A stretch of DNA of 13,066 nucleotides, from the NCBI GenBank assembly GCA_018671205.1, contig JABHIC010000194.1:1-13066 (forward strand). The letters are read 5' to 3'. A model generated the notes under the pieces. That model was given only the letters and a program-made list of their open reading frames with translations, made no database searches and was not told where the DNA came from. Every line of letters begins with the position of its first letter. Positions within the stretch are counted from its first letter, which is position 1. Shown piece by piece: positions 1 to 7,357 of this stretch. Made by a program: the position numbers and the translations under genes. The stretch is from Gammaproteobacteria bacterium (GTDB lineage Bacteria; Pseudomonadota; Gammaproteobacteria; GCF-002020875).

Positions 1-165
1 ATCATTATTCCCCTTCAGGTCACTGGGCCAGTCGGCAAAGCGGCTACCCCGAAAATCGGCCTCCTCCAGTTGGTGACGCTGGATCATGGTCCCCATTGCC
101 CCATCAAGAATGAGGATGCGTTGAGACATCCATTTTTTCAGCTCTTCCGTGCGATCGACAGCCAT
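1..165 (-). CDS. metH: Cobalamin-dependent methionine synthase MetH, N-terminal fragment
   Basis: The first 55 codons of 5-methyltetrahydrofolate-homocysteine methyltransferase; the gene runs off the left edge. MetH moves the methyl group of methyl-tetrahydrofolate through cobalamin to homocysteine, giving methionine in the cytoplasm. The visible part is the start of the homocysteine-binding barrel. It shows ILILDGAMGTMIQ at residues 17-29, then EADFRG at 35-40 and RFADWPSDLKGNND at 42-55, which match the strongly conserved start of the family (E. coli MetH reads almost the same here). The ATG at 165 follows an AAGG-type ribosome site about 8 bases upstream (AAAGGTAAGCGG before ATG). It is divergent from the solute-binding-protein gene at 394. 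I see no cobalamin or SAH riboswitch upstream. Confidence 0.95.
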   Translation of the reverse strand, partial: MAVDRTEELKKWMSQRILILDGAMGTMIQRHQLEEADFRGSRFADWPSDLKGNND

Positions 166-259
166 CCGCTTACCTTTATTAATGTTTGATACCTAGAGTA
201 GTAACCCCCTATTCTAACGCATACTCCAGTCGATGGGATGTAATGGGGCCGCGCTAAAA

Positions 260-289
260 ATAGTATCAACTACGCAGCTGGCGCAGCAA
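260..289 (-). promoter_or_regulatory. Possible sigma-70-type promoter for metH
   Basis: On the minus strand TTGCTG (284-289) and TACTAT (260-265) are separated by 18 bases. This would give a start near 253 and a leader of about 90 bases before metH. Each box matches the consensus only partly, so this is a weak call. The rest of the 166-393 intergenic stretch holds no gene I can support. On the plus strand a possible -10 box, TAGAAT (354-359), lies before the 394 gene but has no good -35. Confidence 0.3.
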
Positions 290-393
290 CCGCTGAGAAA
301 GTGCTTTTTTAGAGGTGCGCGGAAGAAATACTGCCCAATAATACTGAATTGGTTAGAATGAACGGATCACATTCGGACTCAAGAGGAGTGGTC

Positions 394-1284
394 ATGTCAT
401 ACCGAAAATCCCTGCTGAAAGCGGCCTGTCTACTGCTGCTCCTGCCCACCGTCATCCATGCGGAGAGCCTGCGCATCGGCTCTATTGCATCGGAATATGT
501 CACCGAGGTTAAAAAATTCAAACCACTGACCGACTACCTCTCCATCCATTTGGCAGAGTATGGTTTCGATAACATTGAGATTGTGATCACCAACTCGATC
601 GAGGGGATGGCGGATAACATGCGCACGGGCAAGGTTGATCTCTTTATTGATAGCCCCTATCCGGCGCTGATGGTGAGTGAGCAGTCCCATAGCACCATGG
701 TACTGCGGCGCTGGAAAAAGGGGGTGGCACAGTACCACAGTGTTATCTTTACTCGTAAAGATTCCCCCATCAATACACTTGAGGATCTCAAGGGACAGCG
801 AATTGCCTTCGAAGAGCCCTTCTCCACCGCCAGCTATTTTCTTGGCAAGAGTGAACTGATCAGGAGAGGGCTGCAACCCATTGAGGAGCCCGGCGACAAA
901 AAGATCGTTACCGACAACAGTGTCCTCTACCACTTCTCCGGCTCAGATAAGAGCACCATCTCCTGGGTATTGCGCAACCGAGTTGAGGCGGGAATCATCA
1001 ATAACCATAAATTTGACTCCCTGAAGGAGCGGATCCGCAGTCGCCTGAAGGTGATCCACCACAGCCCGGCTGTCCCTCGTCATGTTGTCAGTTTCCGCCC
1101 CGGCTTCTCTGCCGATACAATCTCACAAATCAGTCGCGTACTCATCGCGATGGAGAGTGACCGAACCGGCCAGAGCGTGCTGCAGCAGTTTCAGAAGACC
1201 AAGAAATTTGATCTCATCTCCAAACAGACTCAGCAGAACCTCCAGCAGTTGAAAGATATGATTCAGAAAATCACTCCTCCATGA
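394..1284 (+). CDS. PhnD-type periplasmic solute-binding protein (phosphate/phosphite/phosphonate-like), likely a sensor subunit
   Basis: A 296-residue exported binding protein. I chose the ATG at 394 over the upstream in-frame ATG at 349: AAGAGGAG (381-388) sits about five bases before it, and translation then begins directly with a signal peptide (MSYRKSLLKA, a Leu run, cleavage after VIHA near residue 23). The mature part has the PhnD/TauA-like periplasmic fold signature: LRIGSIASEY at the start of strand 1, KVDLFIDSPYPALMVS in the first lobe, and INTLEDLKGQRIAFEEPFSTASYF for the hinge and ligand region. There is no ABC permease or ATPase beside it. Instead its last four bases (ATGA) are shared with the start of a membrane histidine kinase. 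I infer that it presents a ligand to that kinase rather than feeding a transporter. The ligand cannot be read from the sequence; phosphonate is only the family's name-giver. Confidence 0.88.
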   Translation: MSYRKSLLKAACLLLLLPTVIHAESLRIGSIASEYVTEVKKFKPLTDYLSIHLAEYGFDNIEIVITNSIEGMADNMRTGKVDLFIDSPYPALMVSEQSHSTMVLRRWKKGVAQYHSVIFTRKDSPINTLEDLKGQRIAFEEPFSTASYFLGKSELIRRGLQPIEEPGDKKIVTDNSVLYHFSGSDKSTISWVLRNRVEAGIINNHKFDSLKERIRSRLKVIHHSPAVPRHVVSFRPGFSADTISQISRVLIAMESDRTGQSVLQQFQKTKKFDLISKQTQQNLQQLKDMIQKITPP

Positions 1285-3242
1285 ACCTCTCCATCCGCAT
1301 ACAACTCCTCCTCTTTACCCTTGCCCTGATTCTGCTAGGGGTTAATCTGACCGCAGGAATTGCCCTCTATATTCAGGTCAACACGCTGGAGGAGAACCAT
1401 AAACACTTTGGGGAGGAGATGATTGAGATTGTGGCCCAAAACCTGCTCGATCCGCTCCACTCGCTGGAGATTCACAAACTGAATGCACAGATCGGAGCGC
1501 TCACCTCTAATGATGATATCCGCTCTGTCATCATCCTCGACAAGGAGGGTATTGTGCTGACGGATGGGACAGAAGAAAATCCACTGGAAGAGGCACGCTA
1601 TGAGCCACTGACCCCCATTATTCAGCAGCTAGCTAGCAGCGCAGACCCCTTCCTGTTCTGGGATCATGACAACTCCATCGCTATTACCCACCGTATTGAG
1701 ACCCCCTTTAAGGAGTTTCTCGGCTACCTTCATGTTGAGCTGGATCGAGAGGATATTGATGAGGCCGTAGAACAGATGGTGATCGAATTTCTGCAGATTG
1801 AGGGGATTCTGATTCTGTTTTCCATCGCCGCCGCTCTCCTCCTCTCCAGCTATTTTCACCGCCCTCTGCGCCAGGCGGTTGCCACAGCTAATGCGATTGC
1901 ATCTGGACACTACCAGACCACCTATACCACAGAGCGCCGAGATGAGTTTGGTATGTTGAACAATGCACTACACCAGATGTCTTCCAACATTCAGCATACC
2001 ATCTCTGAGCTTCATGAGACCCAACAAGAGATGGAAGAGATTTTTCGCTCAATGGTGGATGGGGTCATCGTAATCGACCATCAGGGCTCTATTCTCAAGG
2101 TCAACCGGAAGATAGAGGCGCTAACACAACTGCAGAGTCATGAGCTTGTCGGTGAGCCGCTCAATAGTATTATTCCTGAGACCATCACGACCAATGATCT
2201 CTCTAACATCGACAGGCAACACACCTTGATGACTGCATCCGGTGGGGAGCTGACGGTACAGATCAATAGTGCAAAGATCCAGACAACCAGCAGTGCTACC
2301 AGTGTAAGTGCCGTACTGGTCGTTCATGATATGAGTGAACAGATCCGTGCGGAACGTCAGGAGCAGTATGCGGCATTCCAGGCGGGTATCGCCGAGATGG
2401 GGGCCTCTGTACTGCACAATATCGGTAATGTGATCACCGGGATGGTGGGCAATCTAATGAAGAGCCGACAGATTCTTCGCATCACCGATAAACTGCCCAA
2501 CAAAATGACCAGCTACGCCAATGAGAGTATCGCGATGGCTGAAAACCCCGCAGAGGGTAGTGTCGAGGAGATCACCGACCGACTACAGGAGTCCTCTCAG
2601 GTACTGATAAAGACGGCGGAGGCGATGGTTAAAATCAATACGATGACCCAAGAATCCGGAACGCTGGATAAGCTAAACCACGGCATCCAACATATCAGTG
2701 ATATCATCTCTATTCAACAAAGTGCCTCCCGTCCTGTGATCCACGCCTCAAATTTCAGCCTCCGCTCAATGGTGGATGACACTCTGAGCCTGATTGAGGA
2801 TCGACTCAACAAATACCAGATCGAGAAAGAGATTCACCTCAGTCCTGAACTTGATCTGGTCACTCTGCCCAGAAATCCCCTGATCCAGCTGATGCTCAAC
2901 CTGATCAAAAATAGTATGGAGGCGATCACTGAAAAGATCGTCAATGATGAAGACCACTCTGATGGATTTATCCGCATCACCACCGTCCCCCGGGGTAGTG
3001 ACTACTTTACGATTGTGGTCGAGGATAGTGGCTGCGGCTTTGAACCGGAGAAGATCGAAAGTATCTTCCAGACCGGCTACACCACAAAAAGCGAGGGGAG
3101 TGGCTATGGACTTCACTCTGCGGCAAATTTTGTCCATCAGCTCGGCGGTGAGATCACCGCAGAGAGCCGGGGTACACACCAGGGGATGAAGATGACCGTT
3201 CTTCTACCTCTAAAGGCCCCCGCGAAGAAAAAAATCGGCTAG
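1281..3242 (+). CDS. Membrane sensor histidine kinase with HAMP and PAS domains
   Basis: 653 residues, started by the ATGA overlap with the binding-protein gene, so the two are translationally coupled. Order of parts: TM1 about 8-31; periplasmic sensor region about 32-168; TM2 about 169-191; HAMP about 190-242; PAS about 245-355 (MVDGVIVIDHQGSILKVN); then the kinase core. The phospho-acceptor is His379 in AEMGASVLHNIGN, an HNIGN-type H box rather than the common HELRTPL form. N box: LMLNLIKNSMEA (537-548). G1: VEDSGCGF (580-587). F box: IFQTGYTTK (595-603). G2: GSGYGLHSAANF (606-617). All ATP-binding residues seem intact, so it should be active. About 160 residues separate the H and N boxes, longer than in classic HisKA kinases. 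The partner response regulator is not in the window. The basic tail (KAPAKKKIG) is unremarkable. Confidence 0.93.
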   Translation: MNLSIRIQLLLFTLALILLGVNLTAGIALYIQVNTLEENHKHFGEEMIEIVAQNLLDPLHSLEIHKLNAQIGALTSNDDIRSVIILDKEGIVLTDGTEENPLEEARYEPLTPIIQQLASSADPFLFWDHDNSIAITHRIETPFKEFLGYLHVELDREDIDEAVEQMVIEFLQIEGILILFSIAAALLLSSYFHRPLRQAVATANAIASGHYQTTYTTERRDEFGMLNNALHQMSSNIQHTISELHETQQEMEEIFRSMVDGVIVIDHQGSILKVNRKIEALTQLQSHELVGEPLNSIIPETITTNDLSNIDRQHTLMTASGGELTVQINSAKIQTTSSATSVSAVLVVHDMSEQIRAERQEQYAAFQAGIAEMGASVLHNIGNVITGMVGNLMKSRQILRITDKLPNKMTSYANESIAMAENPAEGSVEEITDRLQESSQVLIKTAEAMVKINTMTQESGTLDKLNHGIQHISDIISIQQSASRPVIHASNFSLRSMVDDTLSLIEDRLNKYQIEKEIHLSPELDLVTLPRNPLIQLMLNLIKNSMEAITEKIVNDEDHSDGFIRITTVPRGSDYFTIVVEDSGCGFEPEKIESIFQTGYTTKSEGSGYGLHSAANFVHQLGGEITAESRGTHQGMKMTVLLPLKAPAKKKIG

Positions 3243-3272
3243 CCATCCACTCAGGAGGCCATTGGGGGATTC

Positions 3273-3506
3273 TCAGACCAGAAACCAGCGCCAGATTCCC
3301 AATAGATCAATGGCGAAGAAGGTCCCCTGGAGTACCAGCATCGGAAGGTCACCGCTCACCCAGGAGGTGTAGCTATAGGCGGCCGCAGAGACCAAAAAGA
3401 AGAAGAAACCATAACCACTCCCCTCAATATTGAGGGCAAGTAAAATGGCACCAATCACCCCAGTGATGGTTCCGGTCCAGCGTAGCGTATTGATCGTTGT
3501 ACTCAC
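3273..3506 (-). CDS. Small PnuC-like/SemiSWEET-like membrane protein, 77 residues
   Basis: Last gene of the minus-strand operon. I place its start at the GTG at 3506, which overlaps the TGA of the DUF350 gene as GTGA. A longer reading from 3710 is antisense-like shadow over the DUF350 gene with no membrane character, so I reject it. The protein begins MSTTINTLRWTGTITGVIG and has about three hydrophobic segments. Its end, FAIDLLGIWRWFLV, resembles small proteins often annotated as nicotinamide mononucleotide transporter-like (half-size PnuC) with a terminal GIWRW. Such a half-size protein would have to form oligomers to make a channel. Function is unknown. Its translation seems coupled to the gene before it. 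Family assignment is tentative; the reading frame itself is well supported by length, overlap and hydrophobicity. Confidence 0.7.
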   Translation of the reverse strand: MSTTINTLRWTGTITGVIGAILLALNIEGSGYGFFFFLVSAAAYSYTSWVSGDLPMLVLQGTFFAIDLLGIWRWFLV

Positions 3507-4411
3507 CCCAGCAGCCCCACAAAGGCGAACCCCACCCCGATGTAGATGGCCGCCTCTATCGAACCAATCGCAATATTGCGCTGCTCCCCCACCTCCTGGC
3601 CAACAGAGATCCCCGGCAGTAAAATTTGGCGTAGCACAATGGAGAGCCCGGTCTGCGCAAGAAACATCCCCACTGCTACCAGTGCCCAGGCCAGTAGAGA
3701 AACCATCCATAGAGAGGCGTCATAGATCACTACCCCTGAGGTGGCGGTAAGCGCCAGCCCCACACCGAGGCGATGACCGAAAAAGCGTAGTGCAAGGGCC
3801 ACATTACCATCGGCAATCTCACTGCCCAACATCTTCCCACTCGCCTTATGGCGCTTCTCAAACACCTTCTTACGATAGATCGTGGCGACCAATAGCAGGA
3901 TCTGAGAGAACAGATAGATCCCCAGCAGGGCCACTATCCCCTGAAAAGAGGAGCCATCAATCCAGCTCATCGCCGCACGTGCGATGACCGCTGTGGCGAT
4001 CAGGTTGCCCGCATCAACAATTCCTGCGGCAATATTACCTCGCAGAATCTCATTATGAATCGACACCGATGGCAACGCGATCTGGTCGAATATTTTTCGG
4101 GTTACCCCCATCAGCCCCAGCGCCAAGACCCCATACCCGGCCATCAGGCTGATCTCATCGATATAGCTACTCCCGGCATCACCTGCCACAACCCCCATCA
4201 TCAGGATCGCCACCGCCACAATCGCCCCCGCCAGGGTGATCCCTACCGCAAAGTTATCCTGTTGGGCCAGGATATCCGTGAGTGAGACCCCCGCAATCGA
4301 GCTGGCAAACAGGCGCAAGGCCGCCATAAACCCAACCATCATCACAAAGTCAATCGCATAGTACCCCAGAGAGGCATTTTCCAGCATAATCATAGCGTTA
4401 ATAGATTCCAT
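3503..4411 (-). CDS. Duplicated DUF350 (YjfL/UPF0719-type) inner-membrane protein
   Basis: 302 residues, highly hydrophobic, about eight membrane helices. It contains two DUF350 units in tandem. The first runs about 15-145, with DNFAVGITLAG (52-62) and EILRGNIAAGIVDAGNLIATAVI (121-143, partly quoted family signature). The second runs about 155-300, with DGNVALALRFFGHRLGVGLAL-type residues near 201-221 and GEQRNIAIGSIEAAIY near 275-290. E. coli YjfL is a single unit of about half this length, so this is an internally duplicated form. DUF350 proteins have no proven biochemical role. They are repeatedly found with PspA-like, polyamine-synthesis and glutathionylspermidine-synthase-like genes, as here. 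A 57-base gap with a TTAATATTAA palindrome separates it from the lipoprotein gene upstream. The start at 4411 is the first ATG; starts at residue 7 or 9 are also possible. Confidence 0.92.
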   Translation of the reverse strand: MESINAMIMLENASLGYYAIDFVMMVGFMAALRLFASSIAGVSLTDILAQQDNFAVGITLAGAIVAVAILMMGVVAGDAGSSYIDEISLMAGYGVLALGLMGVTRKIFDQIALPSVSIHNEILRGNIAAGIVDAGNLIATAVIARAAMSWIDGSSFQGIVALLGIYLFSQILLLVATIYRKKVFEKRHKASGKMLGSEIADGNVALALRFFGHRLGVGLALTATSGVVIYDASLWMVSLLAWALVAVGMFLAQTGLSIVLRQILLPGISVGQEVGEQRNIAIGSIEAAIYIGVGFAFVGLLG

Positions 4412-4468
4412 ACTCTTTACTCATCAAGGTTTAATATTAATCATCTCTACAGCGAGGTGCCCACGACT

Positions 4469-5548
4469 CTATTTGCCACCAAAGCCCCCAGCGCCTCGAC
4501 CGGAACGGCTGCTACTGCGTGCACTTCCACTAAACAGTGAGGAGGAGCGGCTAGATGTCGCTTTTTTGGTGCCACTCTGACCCGAGAACAGGTTGGATGA
4601 ACGCGTGGAGCTGCCCCCCGCATGACGTGGCCCTCCGCTCGCCCCATACTTTTTGCCCACACTCTGGGTATAATTATTACGTAGTGTCGCGTAGCTACTG
4701 CGTCGCTGCTGCCCTGCGGCTGAACCATATTTCCGTTTGGGTTTGGCGGGTTGAACCCCTTGACGAGCCATCTTGCTGTCGAAATCACGCGCAGTGGTTC
4801 GGTCACGGGAGGTGCCATACAGCCCTCGCCCATAGTCGCGATAGTAGGAGTGGCGTGGCCGCGAGTTCCACTCATTATATTGGATACCGCTTCGATTGCC
4901 GCCAAACCGGCCCAATAGATCACCCAATAGCCGATACTGTCCATAGAAGGCCCAGAACCCCCCGCCTGATCCCCCTTGCCCCCACGAGCCATAATGGGGA
5001 TTCCCCACCAGATAACTCCCCGGTACTATGCCTTCCACTGCACCCTGCTCGGCACTTGCGGGTTGTGGAATATTGATTCGCGCCAGCGTTCCTGCCGAGA
5101 GGTCGGCCAGAGTATTGACCAGATCAAGGAGTGCATCATTAAAGATCGCCGGGTCCGATGCCGCATCGAGTGACTGGATCTCTCCCACGACCTCTACGTA
5201 CTCACTTTTGTTGGAGGGAGCGCGGTTGACTGCCCTCAACCGATCCACTAACCCCTGATAGAGGTTCCCCTCTGTCGTCGCATCTTTTGCCAACGCCTGG
5301 GTGATGGGACGAAGATCGGGTTGTGAACGCTCCAGCTTGTCGGCATAGTTTTTCACTAACAGCGCATGGGTGAGTTGCCCACCATCCAGCTTTTCACCCA
5401 GGGTATCCAGCCGGTTCTGTAGGTAGGTTACACTCTCCTGAGTCTGCTCCACATAAGGGTTACCGCACCCTTGCAACAGTAACAACATGGAGAGCAAGAG
5501 TAACCAGAGATGGAGTCGCCCCTCCAGATAGCGTGTTGATTCACCCAT
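4469..5548 (-). CDS. Gly/Ser/Arg-rich lipoprotein of the yjf-type cluster
   Basis: 359 residues from the ATG at 5548, which overlaps the channel gene's TGA (ATGGGTGA) and has GAGGAG seven bases upstream. An in-frame ATG at 5563 adds five residues but has a worse ribosome site. The lipoprotein signal is clear: a hydrophobic run (LWLLLLSMLLLLQGC) with the lipidated Cys at residue 28. Gly follows the Cys, which favours the outer membrane. A helical domain (about 30-165) leads into a Gly/aromatic stretch (about 178-217, GGFWAFYGQYRLLGDLLGRF) and a basic low-complexity Ser/Gly/Arg tail (about 250-359) ending GGFGGK. The tail has two copies of RSS(N/S)LFSG at 316-323 and 334-341. From memory the layout recalls DUF1190 (YgiB/YjfM) proteins, which have a similar aromatic/Gly patch and Ser-rich end. 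That is layout similarity, not proven homology. Confidence 0.88.
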   Translation of the reverse strand: MGESTRYLEGRLHLWLLLLSMLLLLQGCGNPYVEQTQESVTYLQNRLDTLGEKLDGGQLTHALLVKNYADKLERSQPDLRPITQALAKDATTEGNLYQGLVDRLRAVNRAPSNKSEYVEVVGEIQSLDAASDPAIFNDALLDLVNTLADLSAGTLARINIPQPASAEQGAVEGIVPGSYLVGNPHYGSWGQGGSGGGFWAFYGQYRLLGDLLGRFGGNRSGIQYNEWNSRPRHSYYRDYGRGLYGTSRDRTTARDFDSKMARQGVQPAKPKRKYGSAAGQQRRSSYATLRNNYTQSVGKKYGASGGPRHAGGSSTRSSNLFSGQSGTKKATSSRSSSLFSGSARSSSRSGRGAGGFGGK

Positions 5549-6659
5549 CCACCATCTCCTCATCCAGGGCTGCCTGGATCGCGCCAGGATGATGTTGGCG
5601 CCCCTCTCTGGCCATTACAAAAATAGCGGAGGCATTGACCCGTGCCTCTGCACCGGGGTTGGTCTCTACCCGCCCGGAGCGGGCATCAATATAGGCCACT
5701 GCCGTCCCCAGATCACCCGCCATCAATCGCCAGACAACCCGCTTCCAGGGCATCTTCTCCAGCACCACATCATGACGCACATACTCATCTAGGCTGGAGG
5801 TGAACATATTCTCAATAATCTGTTCCGCCCCAGGCGCGACCAACCCTCGCACCAGCATCTCTGGATAGGAGCGAATCGGGCGCATCACCACCTCGGCACC
5901 GGCCGCATGAAAGCGCTCCCGGTTGCGGTCATTAACACACTCGGCAATCAGCAATTTATCCCCCAAGGCATACTCCCTGAGTCGATGTAAAATATCAAAG
6001 GTACGGCTATCCGAATCCGGATTATGCTCCTCACGCGCCAGAATAATGATCGCCACGGCCTGATCAGCGCCCGCTTCCAGCAGCGCCTGATCATCCAGTG
6101 CGTCACGATTTCTATGGGAGACCCCCTCCATCTCGGATAGTTTGGTCGGCAGTCCAGCGGGAAACCGTTTGGTGAGGATCTGTACCATGGTGTCACGATA
6201 ACGCCGGTTGGCCCTGATCTGCTCAATCACCTTGATAAAGAAGCTCTCCCCCCCCTCTCTCGGTGTATTGATGATCAAAATATGGTCTTGCATCTTCCAC
6301 TCCCCCTCTCCGCACCTCTGCCGTGTTCGCTTTTCAGTACGATAATCAAAATAATCTCCGACAACTTTCGCTAGCACGAAGATGCCGCCCAGATATAACA
6401 GCACCACCGTCGATGCCCGTCCCCAGCCGGTCGTTGCCGAGAGATCCCCATACCCTACTGTGGTCGCTGTGGTAAGTGTCAACCAGAGCGCATCGCCAAA
6501 ACCAAACCCCTCGAAGAGCACCATTGCCCCGCTATGGAGCCCAAAAATAATGAGCAGAAACAGTCCCGAGCGCAACAGCGCACGCAGTAACTCATCCTCC
6601 GTGAAAGCCAGACTTTTGTAACGCCGGTTGTGCCAAAAGGAGTGGATGAATGAGTACAT
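5541..6659 (-). CDS. Two-TM potassium channel with cytosolic RCK-like region
   Basis: 372 residues. TM1 (about 28-48), pore helix and selectivity filter TTATTVGYGD (63-72; filter TVGYG at 67-71), and TM2 (about 82-104) make a KcsA/MthK-type pore unit; four subunits would form the channel. The cytosolic part from about 124 onward has a TrkA/RCK-like Rossmann start (DHILIINTPREGGESF, 125-140), AEVVMRPIRSYPEMLVRGL further on, and a C-terminal domain to 372. The usual Gly-x-Gly-x-x-Gly dinucleotide loop is not present; the loop reads NTPREGG. It probably gates K+ flow in response to an unknown cytosolic signal. It sits between the YjfK-position gene (15-base gap) and the lipoprotein gene (8-base overlap), so it is part of the operon. 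Ribosome site is weak. K+ channels of this type recur in related PspA/DUF350 clusters. Confidence 0.94.
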   Translation of the reverse strand: MYSFIHSFWHNRRYKSLAFTEDELLRALLRSGLFLLIIFGLHSGAMVLFEGFGFGDALWLTLTTATTVGYGDLSATTGWGRASTVVLLYLGGIFVLAKVVGDYFDYRTEKRTRQRCGEGEWKMQDHILIINTPREGGESFFIKVIEQIRANRRYRDTMVQILTKRFPAGLPTKLSEMEGVSHRNRDALDDQALLEAGADQAVAIIILAREEHNPDSDSRTFDILHRLREYALGDKLLIAECVNDRNRERFHAAGAEVVMRPIRSYPEMLVRGLVAPGAEQIIENMFTSSLDEYVRHDVVLEKMPWKRVVWRLMAGDLGTAVAYIDARSGRVETNPGAEARVNASAIFVMAREGRQHHPGAIQAALDEEMVDG

Positions 6660-6674
6660 TTTTCGGCAGAGGGC

Positions 6675-7346
6675 TCACCGGTTAGCGGAGGAGGCCGGCC
6701 ACAACTCCTCCAGTTTACGCCGGGGGATCACAACCCCCAAATGAACCTCAGTTCGCCCGCCATCGAAGACCCGAAACTCCACACTATAGAGACGATCATC
6801 CGAGACCAGTCTCCGATAGTCGCAGCCCACCTCACCCTCACCCGCCCCGTCAGGGAGCTGTTGGGTACGGTAATCTCCCTCAAAACGGTAGGCGAGAAGA
6901 AAGCTCTCCTGACGGTAGAGTGGGGCACTCCAGGGATGAAGAGTATCCGGCACCTTCTCCGGCTTACGCCGCTTCAGTAGCCCAAGTGAGCCCTCAGACT
7001 CCAACAGATCGACAATATTTTTCTGTTTGAAAAGCTGTAGGAGTCGGTCTGGCAGAATCTCAATGGCGATCTCAACCTGCGCCTCATCCACCACCCGCAG
7101 ACGTACCATGTTACCCCCCTCCTCCAGGCCGAAGTAGTGCTGCTGATCGGCAGCCCCCTCTCCGCTGGAGAGGGTCCACATACGGGTGACGGTAAAGATC
7201 TTGTTGCTGATCTCACGCTGTGCCGAGAACTCAAACTTCACCATATCCCCAAGCAGGAGGTCTCGTGGATGTTCAAGACGACGAGGCTCCGTTCTCTTCT
7301 CTTCACCCTCCCCGCCACCGATACCCAATTTTTTCAGCCAGCTCAT
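6675..7346 (-). CDS. YjfK-position protein (DUF2491-type, or possibly DUF4178-like)
   Basis: 223 residues, soluble, no signal peptide or membrane helix. It begins MSWLKKLGIGGGEGEEK, a short basic amphipathic start followed by a charged linker. Then comes a beta-rich region (LLLGDMVKFEF near 31-41; a Trp in TRMWTLSSGE; HYFGLEEGGNMVRLRV) and a second part (about 130-223) rich in Arg/Glu, ending KLEELWPA before SSANR. Its size (E. coli YjfK is about 219 residues) and its place directly after the PspA-like gene, in the order YjfI-YjfJ-YjfK, favour the YjfK family. The LGD...FxVxxxW pattern also recalls DUF4178, found in related polyamine clusters. Biochemical role unknown; probably a partner of the neighbouring PspA-like protein. 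The gap to that gene is 11 bases. Confidence 0.85.
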   Translation of the reverse strand: MSWLKKLGIGGGEGEEKRTEPRRLEHPRDLLLGDMVKFEFSAQREISNKIFTVTRMWTLSSGEGAADQQHYFGLEEGGNMVRLRVVDEAQVEIAIEILPDRLLQLFKQKNIVDLLESEGSLGLLKRRKPEKVPDTLHPWSAPLYRQESFLLAYRFEGDYRTQQLPDGAGEGEVGCDYRRLVSDDRLYSVEFRVFDGGRTEVHLGVVIPRRKLEELWPASSANR

Positions 7347-7357
7347 AGCGGGGGTGA

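Noticed and set aside
166..330. SAH or cobalamin riboswitch in the metH leader
   Set aside because: GC-rich repeats (GCAGC, AGCGGTTGCTGCG) are present, but the conserved core sequences and pairing of those riboswitches are not recognisable.
349..393. Upstream in-frame start of the solute-binding protein
   Set aside because: It would place 15 polar residues before the signal peptide, and the ribosome site fits the ATG at 394.
3226..3272. Bidirectional terminator between the kinase and the small membrane-protein gene
   Set aside because: There is a GGCTAGCC palindrome and an A/T run, but no stem longer than about 4 bp with a proper loop before the T run.
3507..3710. Longer 5' extension of the small membrane protein
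   Set aside because: It lies fully inside the DUF350 gene in another frame, has no membrane character, and the GTGA overlap gives a better start.
4447..5076. Long frames on both strands overlapping the lipoprotein gene
   Set aside because: They arise from the low-complexity Gly/Ser/Arg coding tail; neither has a plausible start or domain.
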